Below, in pieces: positions 53,860-64,000 of a DNA stretch of 64,000 nucleotides. A model generated the notes under the pieces. The model saw only the letters and a program-made list of their open reading frames with translations. It ran no database searches and was not told the DNA's origin. Origin of the DNA: Lepas anatifera (Eukaryota; Arthropoda; Thecostraca; Lepadidae); NCBI GenBank assembly GCA_034440635.1, contig JAOTON010002088.1, positions 868,001-932,000 on the forward strand, in the 5' to 3' direction. Numbering within the stretch: position 1 is the stretch's first letter; each line of letters opens with the position of its first letter. The position numbers and the translations under genes were made by a program.

Positions 53860-54429
53860 TCTGCCCATAAATCTGAACATCCAAAATATCAAACTCCTGC
53901 CTTCTACGGATTTCCACACCTGCATTAGTTTTGGAGGTTTTAAGGGTTCCCCAGAGGAAGTACTAGAGGTGTTAGGAAAAGTATCCGTAAACAAGTGGAT
54001 CCATGGGGCTTGTTCCAGCGCCTCCTTAGAAAAAAGATGAGAGTAGCTTGGAGTAAGTCGGAGCAGGCGCAAAAACTGGTGTCCGCTGGACCGATTTCGG
54101 ATGAGATTGGATGAGATATCAGCTGATTGCGCCTGATCAGCGCCAATATGGCGGGCCTGGCGCCGCTAAGAAACTAATCGAATTTGATTAAGGCCTCTGA
54201 TGCTCATTTAATGTGTTTTAGTGAACGTGGAATACAGAAAAAACAACGTAATCAAAGCCTTAAGCTGCCAAAAAACGTCGCTTATCACTGTAAAACCACT
54301 TATTCTAGTTTCTCAATTGAAATTCGTGCGCCACAATTGAGCTCCTCCAACCTCCTCTGAAAAACCACCTTTCGTTTGAGAGGAGGTTGGATTAGATTTG
54401 AGATGAGCTTTGGCGAGCTTGGAGGAAGT
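53860..54429. other. No gene recognised; GAGGAGGTTGGA-like motifs
   Basis: CCAGCGCCTCCTTAG (54,017) and GAGGAGGTTGGATTAG (54,380) resemble GGAGGCGCTGGA and GAGGAGGTTGGAGCAG beside the opposite end near 62,610-62,680, so both flanks share a dispersed repeat. Confidence 0.4.
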
Positions 54430-54461
54430 TTAAAGGGACATTGTCGCAAAAATTTTTATTG
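54430..54461 (+). repeat. TTAA-type terminal repeat, family D, left
   Basis: TTAAAGGGACATTGTCGCAA and on to TTTTTATTG: 32 bases, the exact inverted match of 62,573-62,604. The start AAAGGGA resembles the family C ends. Confidence 0.75.
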
Positions 54462-54791
54462 TGGTTTCTTAATATTTGAAAAATCCTGATTCTGGAACTA
54501 TCAATCATTTCTTTATCTTCAGCCAAATTTTTGGAGGCCACTCAACAATTATTCAAATTTGCTAACAATACCAATAATAGGCTGTAACCTGCTCTTCACA
54601 TCTATTCTATCAATCAAAGTTTTAAGTTCTATAAATGATTTTTTGGGAATAGAAAATGTTTTTATGCTGTACTCGTATTCAATTTATTTTTATTAACCCT
54701 TAAAAAATATAAATATTAGATTAGTTTGTCCAAAACATTCGGCTTGAGAAAACTAATCAGGAAAGTTTTAAAATCGGGCAGGTGTCGTACA

Positions 54792-54862
54792 GCGGGGATG
54801 GTATAGTGGCCTCCATTCCCGACTCTCACACGGGTAATACGGGTTCGAATCTAGGTCGTGGA
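54792..54862 (+). other. tRNA-Glu(CTC)-like sequence, degenerate
   Basis: A-box TGGTATAGTGGCC, an anticodon loop CTCTCAC with CTC in the anticodon position between CCCG and CGGG, and B-box GGTTCGAATCT. The acceptor arm (GCGGGGA against GTCGTGGA) and T stem do not pair well. A T run follows (54,866). Probably a tRNA-derived repeat or pseudogene. Confidence 0.6.
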
Positions 54863-54929
54863 AGTTTTTACTGTAAAAACAATTTTTCTGATTTTCTTCT
54901 TGTTTGTTCATGCGTACTAATGGATGAAG

Positions 54930-55171
54930 CATAGTCGGATCCATGATTGCCGATCGGGGGGGTAACTTCCGGGGAGGGCACCATCCGGACCAGGGGGGGC
55001 GCCACCTTTGACCGGCAAAACCTATCAGATGGACGCTAAATCCTATCAGTGTGCGCCGATTTTCGCATCCTGGGGGAGGGGATGGGACGCGACATTTTAG
55101 GGTTCACCGAGAGTTGATCAGAGAGGGGAGGGGGGGCACGTGCCCCCTTTGCCCTCCTGGATCCTCCTATG
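54930..55171 (+). mobile_element. hAT MITE, perfect TSD
   Basis: 242 bp, CATAGTCGGATCCATG to CTGGATCCTCCTATG, with exact GGATGAAG on both sides (54,922-54,929; 55,172-55,179). Same family as 22,187 and 28,314. Confidence 0.9.
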
Positions 55172-55179
55172 GGATGAAG

Positions 55180-55558
55180 TAAATATTCTAAGGACAATTT
55201 CTTCTGGTTATCCCTCCGTCCGGGTAGTTGAGGGAAAGGGAATATTAGCCCCAAATATTTTTCTAATCTGACCGGCGTACCAAACTGGAACCGGCTTGTC
55301 TCCAGCTTCCTGCAATGGTTCTCAATCCGTCGGATTTCCCTCCATTGGAGACCAGTTCCCCTGTTTTCTGACGAGCGGGACACGCTGTTCGCCGTTCGAA
55401 AATGTCTTTTGTGTCCTTTGCTGAAGACCATTCTTGAAGGCTGACCGGTTTTCGTGCCAACCAAGAACCAGAAACCGGCCCAATAAAAAGCAGGGGAGGC
55501 TCTTCGAGATTATATGTGTTAGTCTCGAGATTAATGTGTCTCGAGATTAATTAAACGT
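55180..55558. other. No gene recognised
   Basis: The minus frames at 55,036-55,464 overlap a MITE and show no domain. Repeated TCTCGAGATTAAT near 55,503-55,550 resembles CGAGATTAAA at 57,210. Confidence 0.35.
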
Positions 55559-56585
55559 TTAACCCTCGCCCCACCGGGGGGCCATCGATGGCCCCCTAAG
55601 GTTTTTCCGGGATAGCAGAAAGACGATGAGGCGCAGCACCGTGGTCGAGGGCTCTACCTCTCACTGCATCATTTTCCCACCATCCCTAAAATTTTTTACC
55701 CCGGGTCACCCAAGGTCAGGTCACCAGACGAGTTCAACCAAGGTCACCTCACTTCAACTTTAGAGCTCTGTAAGAGCTACATTTCGGAGTCGATCGATTT
55801 GAAACTTCCTACACTTTATGACCCCTCCAGGGTCTACAAGGTGTATATCCGGGATTGTTCGATTTCGTGCCCTGAGGTCAGGTCACGAGGTGACCTCTCC
55901 CATTGAAAAAGCATGGGAAAAGCTGTCTTATGATCTAAAAGTCACAAAAACGATTGAAAATGCTCAGCTTGATCAGAAAAGCGTTTTTGGACACCATTTC
56001 ACGGATTCCAGGGACCATATTTGCCCTTTGACATCTCCAAGGTCATCCAAGGTCACCAGGGGTCAAAAACAGTATTTTGACAATAACTTTGACCTGTATA
56101 AGCTAGAGCGCTGAAACAAACACCATCGTGTTTGTCTCGTCATTGGCTTTCATTTGATATACGGCAAGGTCACTTTTTGACCTTTCGTGACCTCAGGTCA
56201 TACTAGGTCACGAGGTGACCTCTGGAGGTCAAACTACTGGCGAGAGGTCTTTACGTTTCCATAGCAGAAAAAGTACTGGAAATTTCCTATCAAATGTACT
56301 TTCCCACACCTCAATAGCTCTAAGGGCATAAGAGTTATGCCCAGTTTGCTTAAGCATTGCATATTTGAGTGAAAATAGCCGATCTTGACCTAATTTGACC
56401 TCTGGAGGTCAAACCATTGACCTGAACACTAAAACATGTAAAGTAATTTCTTTCTGAATTCACGCGAGCTTTCTAGTGCACTTTGCAGATTTGCGCTAAC
56501 GCCCATATTTTCGGAGTTAGAGGGGGGCCATCGATGGCCCGGTGGGGCGAAGGTGGCGCCGGACCCCCGGTGGGGCGCGGGTTAA
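55559..56585 (+). mobile_element. TTAA-flanked MITE family B (AGGTCA-rich), 1,027 bp
   Basis: Starts TTAACCCTCGCCCCACCGGG and, read inward from 56,585, TTAACCCGCGCCCCACCGGG: one mismatch in 22 bases. TTAACCC is the classic piggyBac-type terminus. Both ends also hold GGGGGGCCATCGATGGCCC palindromes. The interior has many TGACCT/AGGTCA sites, as in family A. No transposase. Confidence 0.88.
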
Positions 56586-57160
56586 CACGCGCCTTGACGG
56601 GAGGCGGGCACCCGCCCCCCCGTCTGGTTTTTCGGATAGACCATAAAAACGGCGGCGCTACGCGCCGCCGCACTTGTATCCATACGCGTATATTAACAGT
56701 AAAAACGCAGTACATGGTAAAACATACACTCCTAACACTAGGCAAAGAAAACTAGGCAGGGGCGCCGCCACGGAATTTAAGCCATCACACATTTATTGGG
56801 TAGGTACTTAACACACTCGGGTTAAAAATAAACTCGGGTTAAAAAACTTGACATACCTTCTCTAATCATTTTTACAACTTTTGTCAAAATTTTAAGGTTA
56901 GGTCATCTCAGGTCAGGTCACCAGTACAGGTCAAGTGACCTGACCTCAAAGTTTAAGACAACATAAGTCGGAACAAAGTGAACTCATCCGATTGAAGTGA
57001 CCTGACAAAATGGTTAAAATATTTCGATGGAGAAGCGTATGGGCTACCCAAAGCCGTTTACCATTTTTCACTACCTACCGTGGTTCTGGAGATTTTAGGG
57101 GGTACCCGCGCCCCCTGTCAAAGCGAAGGTGGCTCAGAGCCCCGTCAATGCGCGTGTTAA
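56582..57160 (-). mobile_element. TTAA-flanked MITE family A, copy 3 (short, reversed)
   Basis: 579 bp from TTAACACGCGCCTTGACGGG to CCCGTCAATGCGCGTGTTAA. The right part (GCGAAGGTGGCTCAGAGCCCC) is the family A left end reversed. Its left TTAA is the same four bases that end family B. Confidence 0.87.
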
Positions 57161-57214
57161 TCTGGTAAAACAACGAGATAAAACGTTAATCCGTACGAGA
57201 TAAAACGTGTTCGA

Positions 57215-57585
57215 GATTAAATGTGGCGGTCTCCCAGGGCGGACCACCCTGAAAGACCGCCTGGGCCTTTCACGGCAGGAGAGTGTGGAGGTGAAGCGCC
57301 TGCGCATTGGCCACTCCCTTCTCTTGTGCAGCTACTGAAAGAGGATCAGCCTGAACCCGGAGGCCACGTTACAGGAATGCGACGATGGAGAGGACGAGAT
57401 CCTCCACCACCTTCTGACCCGGTGCCCTGCGTGCGCTGACCTGCGCTGGGACATATTTGGACGGGACGACCCGCCCATCCGGGAAGCGCTGGCGGACCCA
57501 CGACGGCTGGCGATGTTCCTGCGGCGGTTGGGGCGCCTGCAGGGGCGCCCCCTCCCATATGGCCGGAACACTCAATCAATCAATC
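57215..57585 (+). pseudogene. LINE 3' end fragment
   Basis: The plus strand reads VKRLRIGHSLLLCSY, then DEILHHLLTRCPACADLRWD and ADPRRLAMFLRRLGRLQGRP, the C-terminal H..L..CP...R...G and L..P....FL...GRL pattern of I/R1/Jockey-type LINEs. A TCAATCAATCAATCA tail follows (57,573-57,587). One stop is present in the first segment. It may belong to the same kind of LINE as 29.6-31.1 kb. Confidence 0.65.
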
Positions 57586-57599
57586 AGATTAAATGTGTC

Positions 57600-59780
57600 C
57601 GTCGACATCTAAATCTTTGATATAATTGTAATTCTTTGGTCTCCGGAGAATATAAAAACACGTAGTCTAGAGAACCGGAGAATAGCTGAATGTGATACGG
57701 AAGAATAACTCTTGATATGCGTCAGAACTGGGGAACCAGAGAGCAGCCACCACGATCCTTGGATGAACTAACAAAAGTGTGGAACGCACCACGAACCCAA
57801 ACCTGATCACTTTTTGGATCAGGGGGAACGTTTGTTGTGTGTTGCAGGTTGGAGATGGACTGGCCACCTCACTCCTCTGTCCGTGGTGGTAGCTCTTTCT
57901 AATTTTTTTCGTATATAGATATACAAGATTTAAGAATACATTGTTTTTTACTTCAAGTTGAGTTAGTTTCTGATCAGGGCACATCAAGAAAATATACCTC
58001 AAAATTATAGCCTGGAACAGTTCGTATTAAATAAAAAGGATTCTATAATTAATCTTAACATTGGTAGTCACAGAGCCTAAACCTAAGAAGACGCATCGCA
58101 GCTTTAAGACAAGCAAGCTGCTAGCCTCATGAGTGACATTTGTTTATGAAAATGATAAGCGTTTATTTTTAATACTTCGGAGTTCGGAAACGGTCCTTTC
58201 TCATAATAGAACAAACAATTCCAGAAGCACTTCATATAACCATCATATCATTATATAAAATAGTATATTAACCGTTATTTTTATTAGATTGTTTATTAGA
58301 TTATCTACGTTGATAAGATATTTCATGACTAGCCTCCTCGAATCATAGTTCCAAAATGGAACTAATACACTGATAAATATTCAGGTACATCCCTTCACCA
58401 AAATTCTCATAATATAATAGGTGAACACATACATTTTTAGTCAGAGTGCTAGGATAACCTCGAATCGAGTTCCAATATTTGAATATTCCAGTACTGAACT
58501 GCATTATTCCAGCATTCGATTTCCAAATCAGATCTAAATTTCAAGCCTTGGTCACACTATGACCAAAAGTTTTCGCTTATTGTATTATGAGGATTCTGAC
58601 GAGGGGCTGTGCCCGAATATGTGATCACAGTGTGATCACAGGCTCCATTTTGCGTCAAGAATTCGAGAGGCAAAGCCATGAAACATCTTACCAATCTATA
58701 ATCATGCTCCTCGGCTACGCAATGCAAAATTCATCTACTTTTAAAAACCAACAGATATCAGTTGATCAATGAGGCTTATATTCAATCTCACAAAAACATG
58801 AGAAAATATAGCCTACCAGGAAATTACAAGCGAGTGATAACCCTCGGCAGGTGAGAAACGCGTGCAACAATCAGGTCTGCGAGTCCCCAACGAGCAGTCT
58901 TCCGAGTGCAACGTGGACTAGAGGATATAACTCAGTACGTCAGTGACGGATCCAGGCCAATGCTTTTTGTGGGGGGGGGGAGGACAGGGTCCAAAATCGT
59001 GAATACACATTTTTTAAAGGTCGGTGAAAATCGCAGAGTTTGGGAGGAAAGTAAATTTTCCCTGAACCCACCAGTGGGTATGCAGCTCCTAGCTTCCAGT
59101 CCTTGAAGTGCACTCTAAGAAGGCTGGGAGCGAACCAAATACTGAGTGTACATCAAAAGCATAACAGATTTTGCATCTGTCCACAATAAGTGCTACACGG
59201 TTTGATAAAATGTTCACCGCAATAGTCTGAGCACAGAGGTGTCACTTATTATTTTCGCCGACTTTCGCACGTACGACCACCAACAAAATCTGACCACTTG
59301 ATTTTTTACTATAAAGACCCTTTGCATTACTAGTTTTCTTACCTTTAGGCTAAAAAATACTTTTAATGGCATGTTTTACTGAGGTCCTCAGAGGATTTGC
59401 CTTAATATACCGCGATAAACACCACTTACGCACATACATGAACGTATACTGCGGGCACACAGGCAGACGACCGAGGTGCACTCAGGCAGGTTCGTGTTCA
59501 ATGCAAAAAACTGCTGGCTGTGGTACTCTGCCAACTCTGGGATTCCATTGCTCGTCCTCTGAAGCTTGTCTTCCAGCAGCAGGCGTAATTTGCGATAGTC
59601 ACTGTCGAGGGGCAGCACCTGATTATTTCTGTTTTGCGTTCAGCCTGCTGGGGTAGGCTCTTCTTAAATTAGAAGATATTTTCACAGCAGGAACAAATGG
59701 GACCAAATAAATGGTACAAATAAAATATCACAAGCCCACAATGAAAGCAAACAAGATATCACTGAATCTTGTTTTAAACA
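57600..59780. other. No gene recognised
   Basis: AT-rich, with short frames only. 58,942-58,988 has AGTGACGGATCCAGG and a 12-base G run, a probable hAT MITE end without a partner. Confidence 0.35.
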
Positions 59781-59782
59781 TA

Positions 59783-59788
<6 letters not shown>

Positions 59789-59836
<48 letters not shown>
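59789..59836. repeat. (AT)n microsatellite
   Basis: About 24 uninterrupted AT units. Confidence 0.97.
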
Positions 59837-59839
<3 letters not shown>

Positions 59840-59840
<1 letters not shown>

Positions 59841-62570
59841 GAACAAAGACATCCCCAAAGACGATCTAGAGTCTAGATCATGGGTTTGTGGAGGGGTCAG
59901 GTGGAACCATGCAAATTCATGTTTTTTTATAAATTACAATACATTATTTCAACACTGGCCCACAATAGGAAACAAATATTCCAAATTTCAGGTATATGGG
60001 AGAATCGGTCTGATTGGGTTCATCCCATTCAAACTAACAAACAAAATGATCATACACAAGCTGGTCCATTGGGATGATAGCTTGATGATACACAGCAGCT
60101 ACAAAAGACAGGTTTTCTAGTAAACAAATTTTCTCTTTGAAGCGACCCGCCTAATCTTTCATATATTCTTCCAGGAAAACACAAAAAATTGCATCACCCA
60201 AGACTGCCCCCCTGTCATTCCTACATGACTATCCATACTCTTTGTTCACAATTAAATTGTTGTATTGGGTACACTCCTAGTGTTTCAAATCATAATACAT
60301 CTTATCCTAGTTTTCCTTCAGTTCATTTTTAATATCAATTATAAAAAGCATGCAGATGGGCATTTTCAGAGGGCAGATGGATGAATTCATCTGCAGATGG
60401 GCATGAATACAGATGGGCATTTTCCGAGGGCAGATGGATGAATTCATGCTACAGTCACTTTCATGTCTGGAAACAAACAGTAGCACTTGAAATATGAGTA
60501 AATGGATCTGATAAGTAGATAGGAGTACACTGACTACTATGTACTGTATGGTACCAAAATAAATGGAAAATCTGTTTCAATCTGTAAAATTAATCAAAAA
60601 CATTTTCATACTTAAAAGAAGGTAAGCTAAGCAGCAAATGCACTAGCATGCACACATTGTGCAGAGCCAGTATTTGTAACAGGTAGAAATTTGTAATTCA
60701 AATTACAAGCTTGACATATACTTTTACTAGAGTGCATAAATATTGTAAATATAAAGTTAGACCAAAAAGAGAGCCAAAAATATGGGCAATTCAAAAATAA
60801 TATGTTTAAATAATCATTGGAGAATTGCCATCACCAAATAATTTTCACCTATTTTGGTACACAAGTTCACCTGTGCAACAATAAAATGAGGACTTTTTGG
60901 CATTGACACTGCTCATAAGCCTTGTTCCGTCTGCCAGCACAGCCTTGTTCGCGAGCCCTCGAGCCTCTCTTCTAGAAAAGAAATACCACAACTGTCTCTA
61001 GTAAGTGCTATGGCTAATCAGACAAAAATGAACCAGAATACTTATCTACCAATCACAAAAAAGTATGCTACCACTGTTGTGCTGTTACTGTTTTTCCAGC
61101 AGCACCACAGCAGGTAGCCAGCCTGTAAATCTAAGATTGGTTCTAAGATTGGTTCTCAGGGAGAGGCTATAGCCATGTGACATAGACTCAATCCAGTGTG
61201 CAAAGTATGGCATTTTCAACGAGATCTCGTCAGTGTGAGTGCCCTAGGAGACAAGAGTGAGTGGTGTGAAGTTCATCAACCTGGTGTGAATTTCCCAGAC
61301 TGGTGCAAGGAAGGTGACACTGAAAACCAAACAAATAATGGCTGAATGGTTATAAAGACACAGGAGGGGACCTTATAACAAGTATTTAACTAACTAATAC
61401 AAGAGGTAGCATTGCATTGTGTGGGTAGGAAAGGGTGCATTTTTCTCTATGGTATATAGCAGTTTGGTGTGAATTTTTGGTGTCTGGCAGTGCAATGATT
61501 TTAGGTGGCTGGTGTGACTCGTCTAGCCTGCTGCCATACTTTGCAGACTGGGACTCAATGCTGCTCGCTGATTGGTGTTGACAGACAAAACGAGACCACA
61601 GCTATAACAGTGGGCCAAAATGAATAGTTATCAATTAAGCATACAATTTTCTTTTTGGCAACTTCATGAACCTAATTAATGCAGAACAGAAACATTAAAT
61701 GCATTGCCCATACTTGATAGGATTAGTGTTTGACTAACTCACTACACTCACTACACAAAACCTCAATAAGCATTGGTGGCCAGCTAAGATGGATGGCAAA
61801 AATTCAAATTGTCTCATTAACTTTTCACGCATAGATTTTTTTACCTCTAAGAAAATCTCAATTGACCACATCAAAGGCTCAAAATATTCTATGTGCAGAT
61901 TACCGACGATATGTTGATCCACGAGACCGGAGAGGCGACAATCTCCACGTCCGAAAAACCACCCAAAGCTTTCTTCATGCCTCAAAGGAGGCTCTTCTGG
62001 ATCGCGCTACCCGTATCTTTTTATTTTATCATTTTAGCTGCAATGCAATCATATAATAACGAACAATTATTAATTATAATCTTTAGGGTATTCGGGCCTG
62101 ACCGCAGCGCTAATTAGTGTTATAGAATTTGTATTCATATCTTCGCGTTTGCCGCGGTTTTTGAAATGGTGAATATTGATAGTTCATCGGTAGCCATGAT
62201 GACATCACATTGATGTAAGATAAGCCCACGTGACCAGATCCTATAAGGACTGGGCTTCTGATTGGTTGATGGTATTTCTTTAAAGTCCTATATTTCTCTT
62301 TCAAAAGCATTTTGGAAATATATTTTTATAGAATAATTTTTGATGTTATAGTTTTTACCTACTGAACTGCTTTAAAAGAAATGTTTGACATTTTTTCATA
62401 TATAAATTGATAGCTATAGCCGGATCTGCGTCATTTTATCGTTACCATAAGGACTCGGTAAAGTCGTCTATAAATGTTGACTTTGAGGCCGATTTTCAGG
62501 CATTTTGAGCCTGAATTTGCAAAAATGAGAATATGACTTCTGAAACAACTTTTTGTAACCTTTTGATCTA
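59840..62570. other. No gene recognised
   Basis: AT-rich unique sequence. Minus frame 61,734-61,985 and plus frame 61,893-62,117 have no known motif. 62,190-62,290 contains CCAATCAGAAGCCC read in reverse, reminiscent of the family C interior. Confidence 0.35.
60353..60447. repeat. Short direct duplication
   Basis: A 38-base block starting CAGATGGGCATTTTC and ending GATGAATTCAT occurs at 60,353-60,390 and 60,410-60,447 with one difference. Confidence 0.85.
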
Positions 62571-62572
62571 GC

Positions 62573-62604
62573 CAATAAAAATTTTTGCGACAATGTCCCT
62601 TTAA
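62573..62604 (-). repeat. TTAA-type terminal repeat, family D, right
   Basis: Inverted perfect 32-base match to 54,430-54,461, ending in TTAA. Whether both belong to one 8.2-kb element or to two separate ones is open. Confidence 0.75.
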
Positions 62605-63864
62605 GGAGGCGCTGGACCGGGCGAGAGGAAGTTGAAGAAGCTTTGAGGAGGTTGGAGCAGGTTTGAGGAGGCGCTGGAAAAGGCCCATGATCAAAGGGCG
62701 CGGCAATTTTTTATGCGCGGTGGTGGGGGAGCAGGTGGAAGAAGAAGAGAGAACACAACAATAATAATAATAACAACAGCAACAATTCAGTTTTTTTATC
62801 TAGTTACAATTTAGAACCCTGTTTTAAACGCATTTAGTCATTGAGTCTTTCATATTAATATTGGTCGCTTGTTGCGCTTGCCAGTGGACAGTCACTTCAC
62901 TTAGTAGCTCTTTCCTGGAGTGCATCAACCATTTACTGGTCTTAAGTAGTAGAGTACATCTTTGGCTTAAAAGAATTTGTCCGGGTGGCAAAAAAATTAG
63001 GATGATATGCAAGGTTGCAACGGTCAAATAATCAGTTTCTGGCTATGTTCATCAATGCTGCATCATGAATGATTTAAAGTAAGTAGGTGGTAAGAAGGCA
63101 CCTCCTCGCAGTAGTCGCATGTGAATCCCCACCTCAACCTGGTACATATGTCTGTATTTGACTTTGGTAAGCAGGATAGCTGTGATCAAAACAAATGTTT
63201 AATTTTCTCAAGTCCAGCTTGAGTTGATTAGCTGGCTTTATCCCTTGCATTGTGACTGTCAGACTAAATATACCCAATGCAAGATTGCTAAGATCAAGAT
63301 CTAGCAGTTCCCGGAAATAGTATTTGGATGCCATGATGGCAGCTAGCAGGTTTCCCTGGTGAATCAGTAGGATCACTGGATTGAAGGTTATTATTAATCT
63401 CAGTTTTGTATATTTTAAATTTTGTGGTGGTCGAAACATCATGTGGCCTCATTCCCTACTACAATTAATAATGACATTGAAATATGGCTGGTGGGGTCCA
63501 GGGCAGGGTGAAACAGTTGTTTATCATGTGTGTTTGCATGTGTCTAGCATGTGCGGAATGCACTGCCTGAGAATGGTGGGTTCGGATCTGATCTGAGCAG
63601 CCTCAAAAGTATACTGAGAAGAGAAGTGTACGCATGACATCAGCTGTCTGAGTTTCTTAGAATAGAACGGGTTTTACTGATGTGTGCAAGCTCATTTACT
63701 ATGGTTTTTTCTTCGATTTGCTATCTTGCCATGCTACGTTTTCGTTGGCACCGCGTTGAATATCTGTTTGGAATGTGCATAATTGCTGTCATTCTTCCTG
63801 AAAAAGTATTACTCATACTTATGAAATTGTTACGTTTTAAAGTTGGGATACTTTCCCTTCATGT
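62605..63864. other. No gene recognised; small AAT-rich repeat
   Basis: ACAATAATAATAATAACAAC at 62,757-62,776. Short frames only. Confidence 0.4.
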
Positions 63865-64000
63865 TTAAAGGGAATGTGGCACCTTCATAATGTGATTTTA
63901 AGTGAGATAGCCAAGTTGTAAAGCGAGTCAGAAAATCTGGTACTCTATACATCATTTGTTTTGGAACTCGAGATTTCCGTAGAAAAAGCTAAAACCTACC
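63865..64000 (-). mobile_element. TTAA MITE family C, copy 4, cut by the window end
   Basis: Starts TTAAAGGGAATGTGGCACCTT and follows the copy at 14,142 (CATAATGTGATTTTAAGTGA, AGCCAAGTTGTAAAGC) to the last base of the window. Confidence 0.85.

Noticed and set aside
61734..62117. Possible small genes in the AT-rich right part
   Set aside because: Overlapping short frames on both strands, no motif, no splice-supported extension.

Overview
This window is animal (metazoan) DNA made almost wholly of transposable elements. The evidence is a non-LTR retrotransposon with an apurinic-type endonuclease and a 2A-like peptide, a Penelope-like element, an intact hAT transposase, many hAT- and piggyBac-type MITEs, degenerate tRNA-like pol III sequences and plausible GT-AG introns. 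The mix fits a marine invertebrate; the species cannot be named from it. No ordinary host gene, rRNA gene or CRISPR array was recognised.

Layout. 1-5.4 kb: AGGTCA/TGACCT-rich repeats and a broken Penelope-like element (minus strand), itself interrupted by a 178-bp hAT MITE with a perfect target-site duplication (TSD). 5.4-8.9 kb: a nearly complete LINE (minus strand) with endonuclease and reverse transcriptase frames split by one indel. 10.07-18.53 kb: a composite hAT-type element of 8.46 kb (TSD CCTACTTG) filled with a 20-bp minisatellite and nested TTAA MITEs, and holding a second hAT-type element at 16.12-18.28 kb (TSD ATCGTGGA) with its own 20-bp minisatellite. 18.5-22.6 kb: tRNA-like remnants and MITEs. 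22.64-45.64 kb: an apparently complete hAT transposon with 14-bp terminal inverted repeats, a 3-kb GGGCCC-type minisatellite, candidate 5' exons and a 1074-codon transposase frame. It is split by an 8.68-kb nested hAT-type element (25.805-34.487 kb, TSD GACTGGGG) carrying a fourth 20-bp minisatellite. 45.68-53.85 kb: an inverted, nearly identical copy of the first part of that transposon without the nested insertion, so it preserves the empty target site. 54-64 kb: TTAA MITEs, a LINE 3' end, microsatellites and AT-rich DNA without recognisable genes.

Main result. Four different hAT-type elements here share one architecture: CAG...CTG ends, 8-bp TSDs, and a large array of ~20-bp GC-rich repeats next to one end with a few units at the other. 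In two of them the end-plus-satellite block is present twice. The flanks of the large hAT copy show that the 6-kb segment between its inverted arms has probably flipped: the 8-mer after the transposase-side end (TCTGGCAG, 45,641) is the reverse complement of the 8-mer outside the far arm (CTGCCAGA, 53,852). Undoing the flip gives one complete 14-kb hAT element with matching TSDs. All comparisons were made by eye; no alignment or database search was run.
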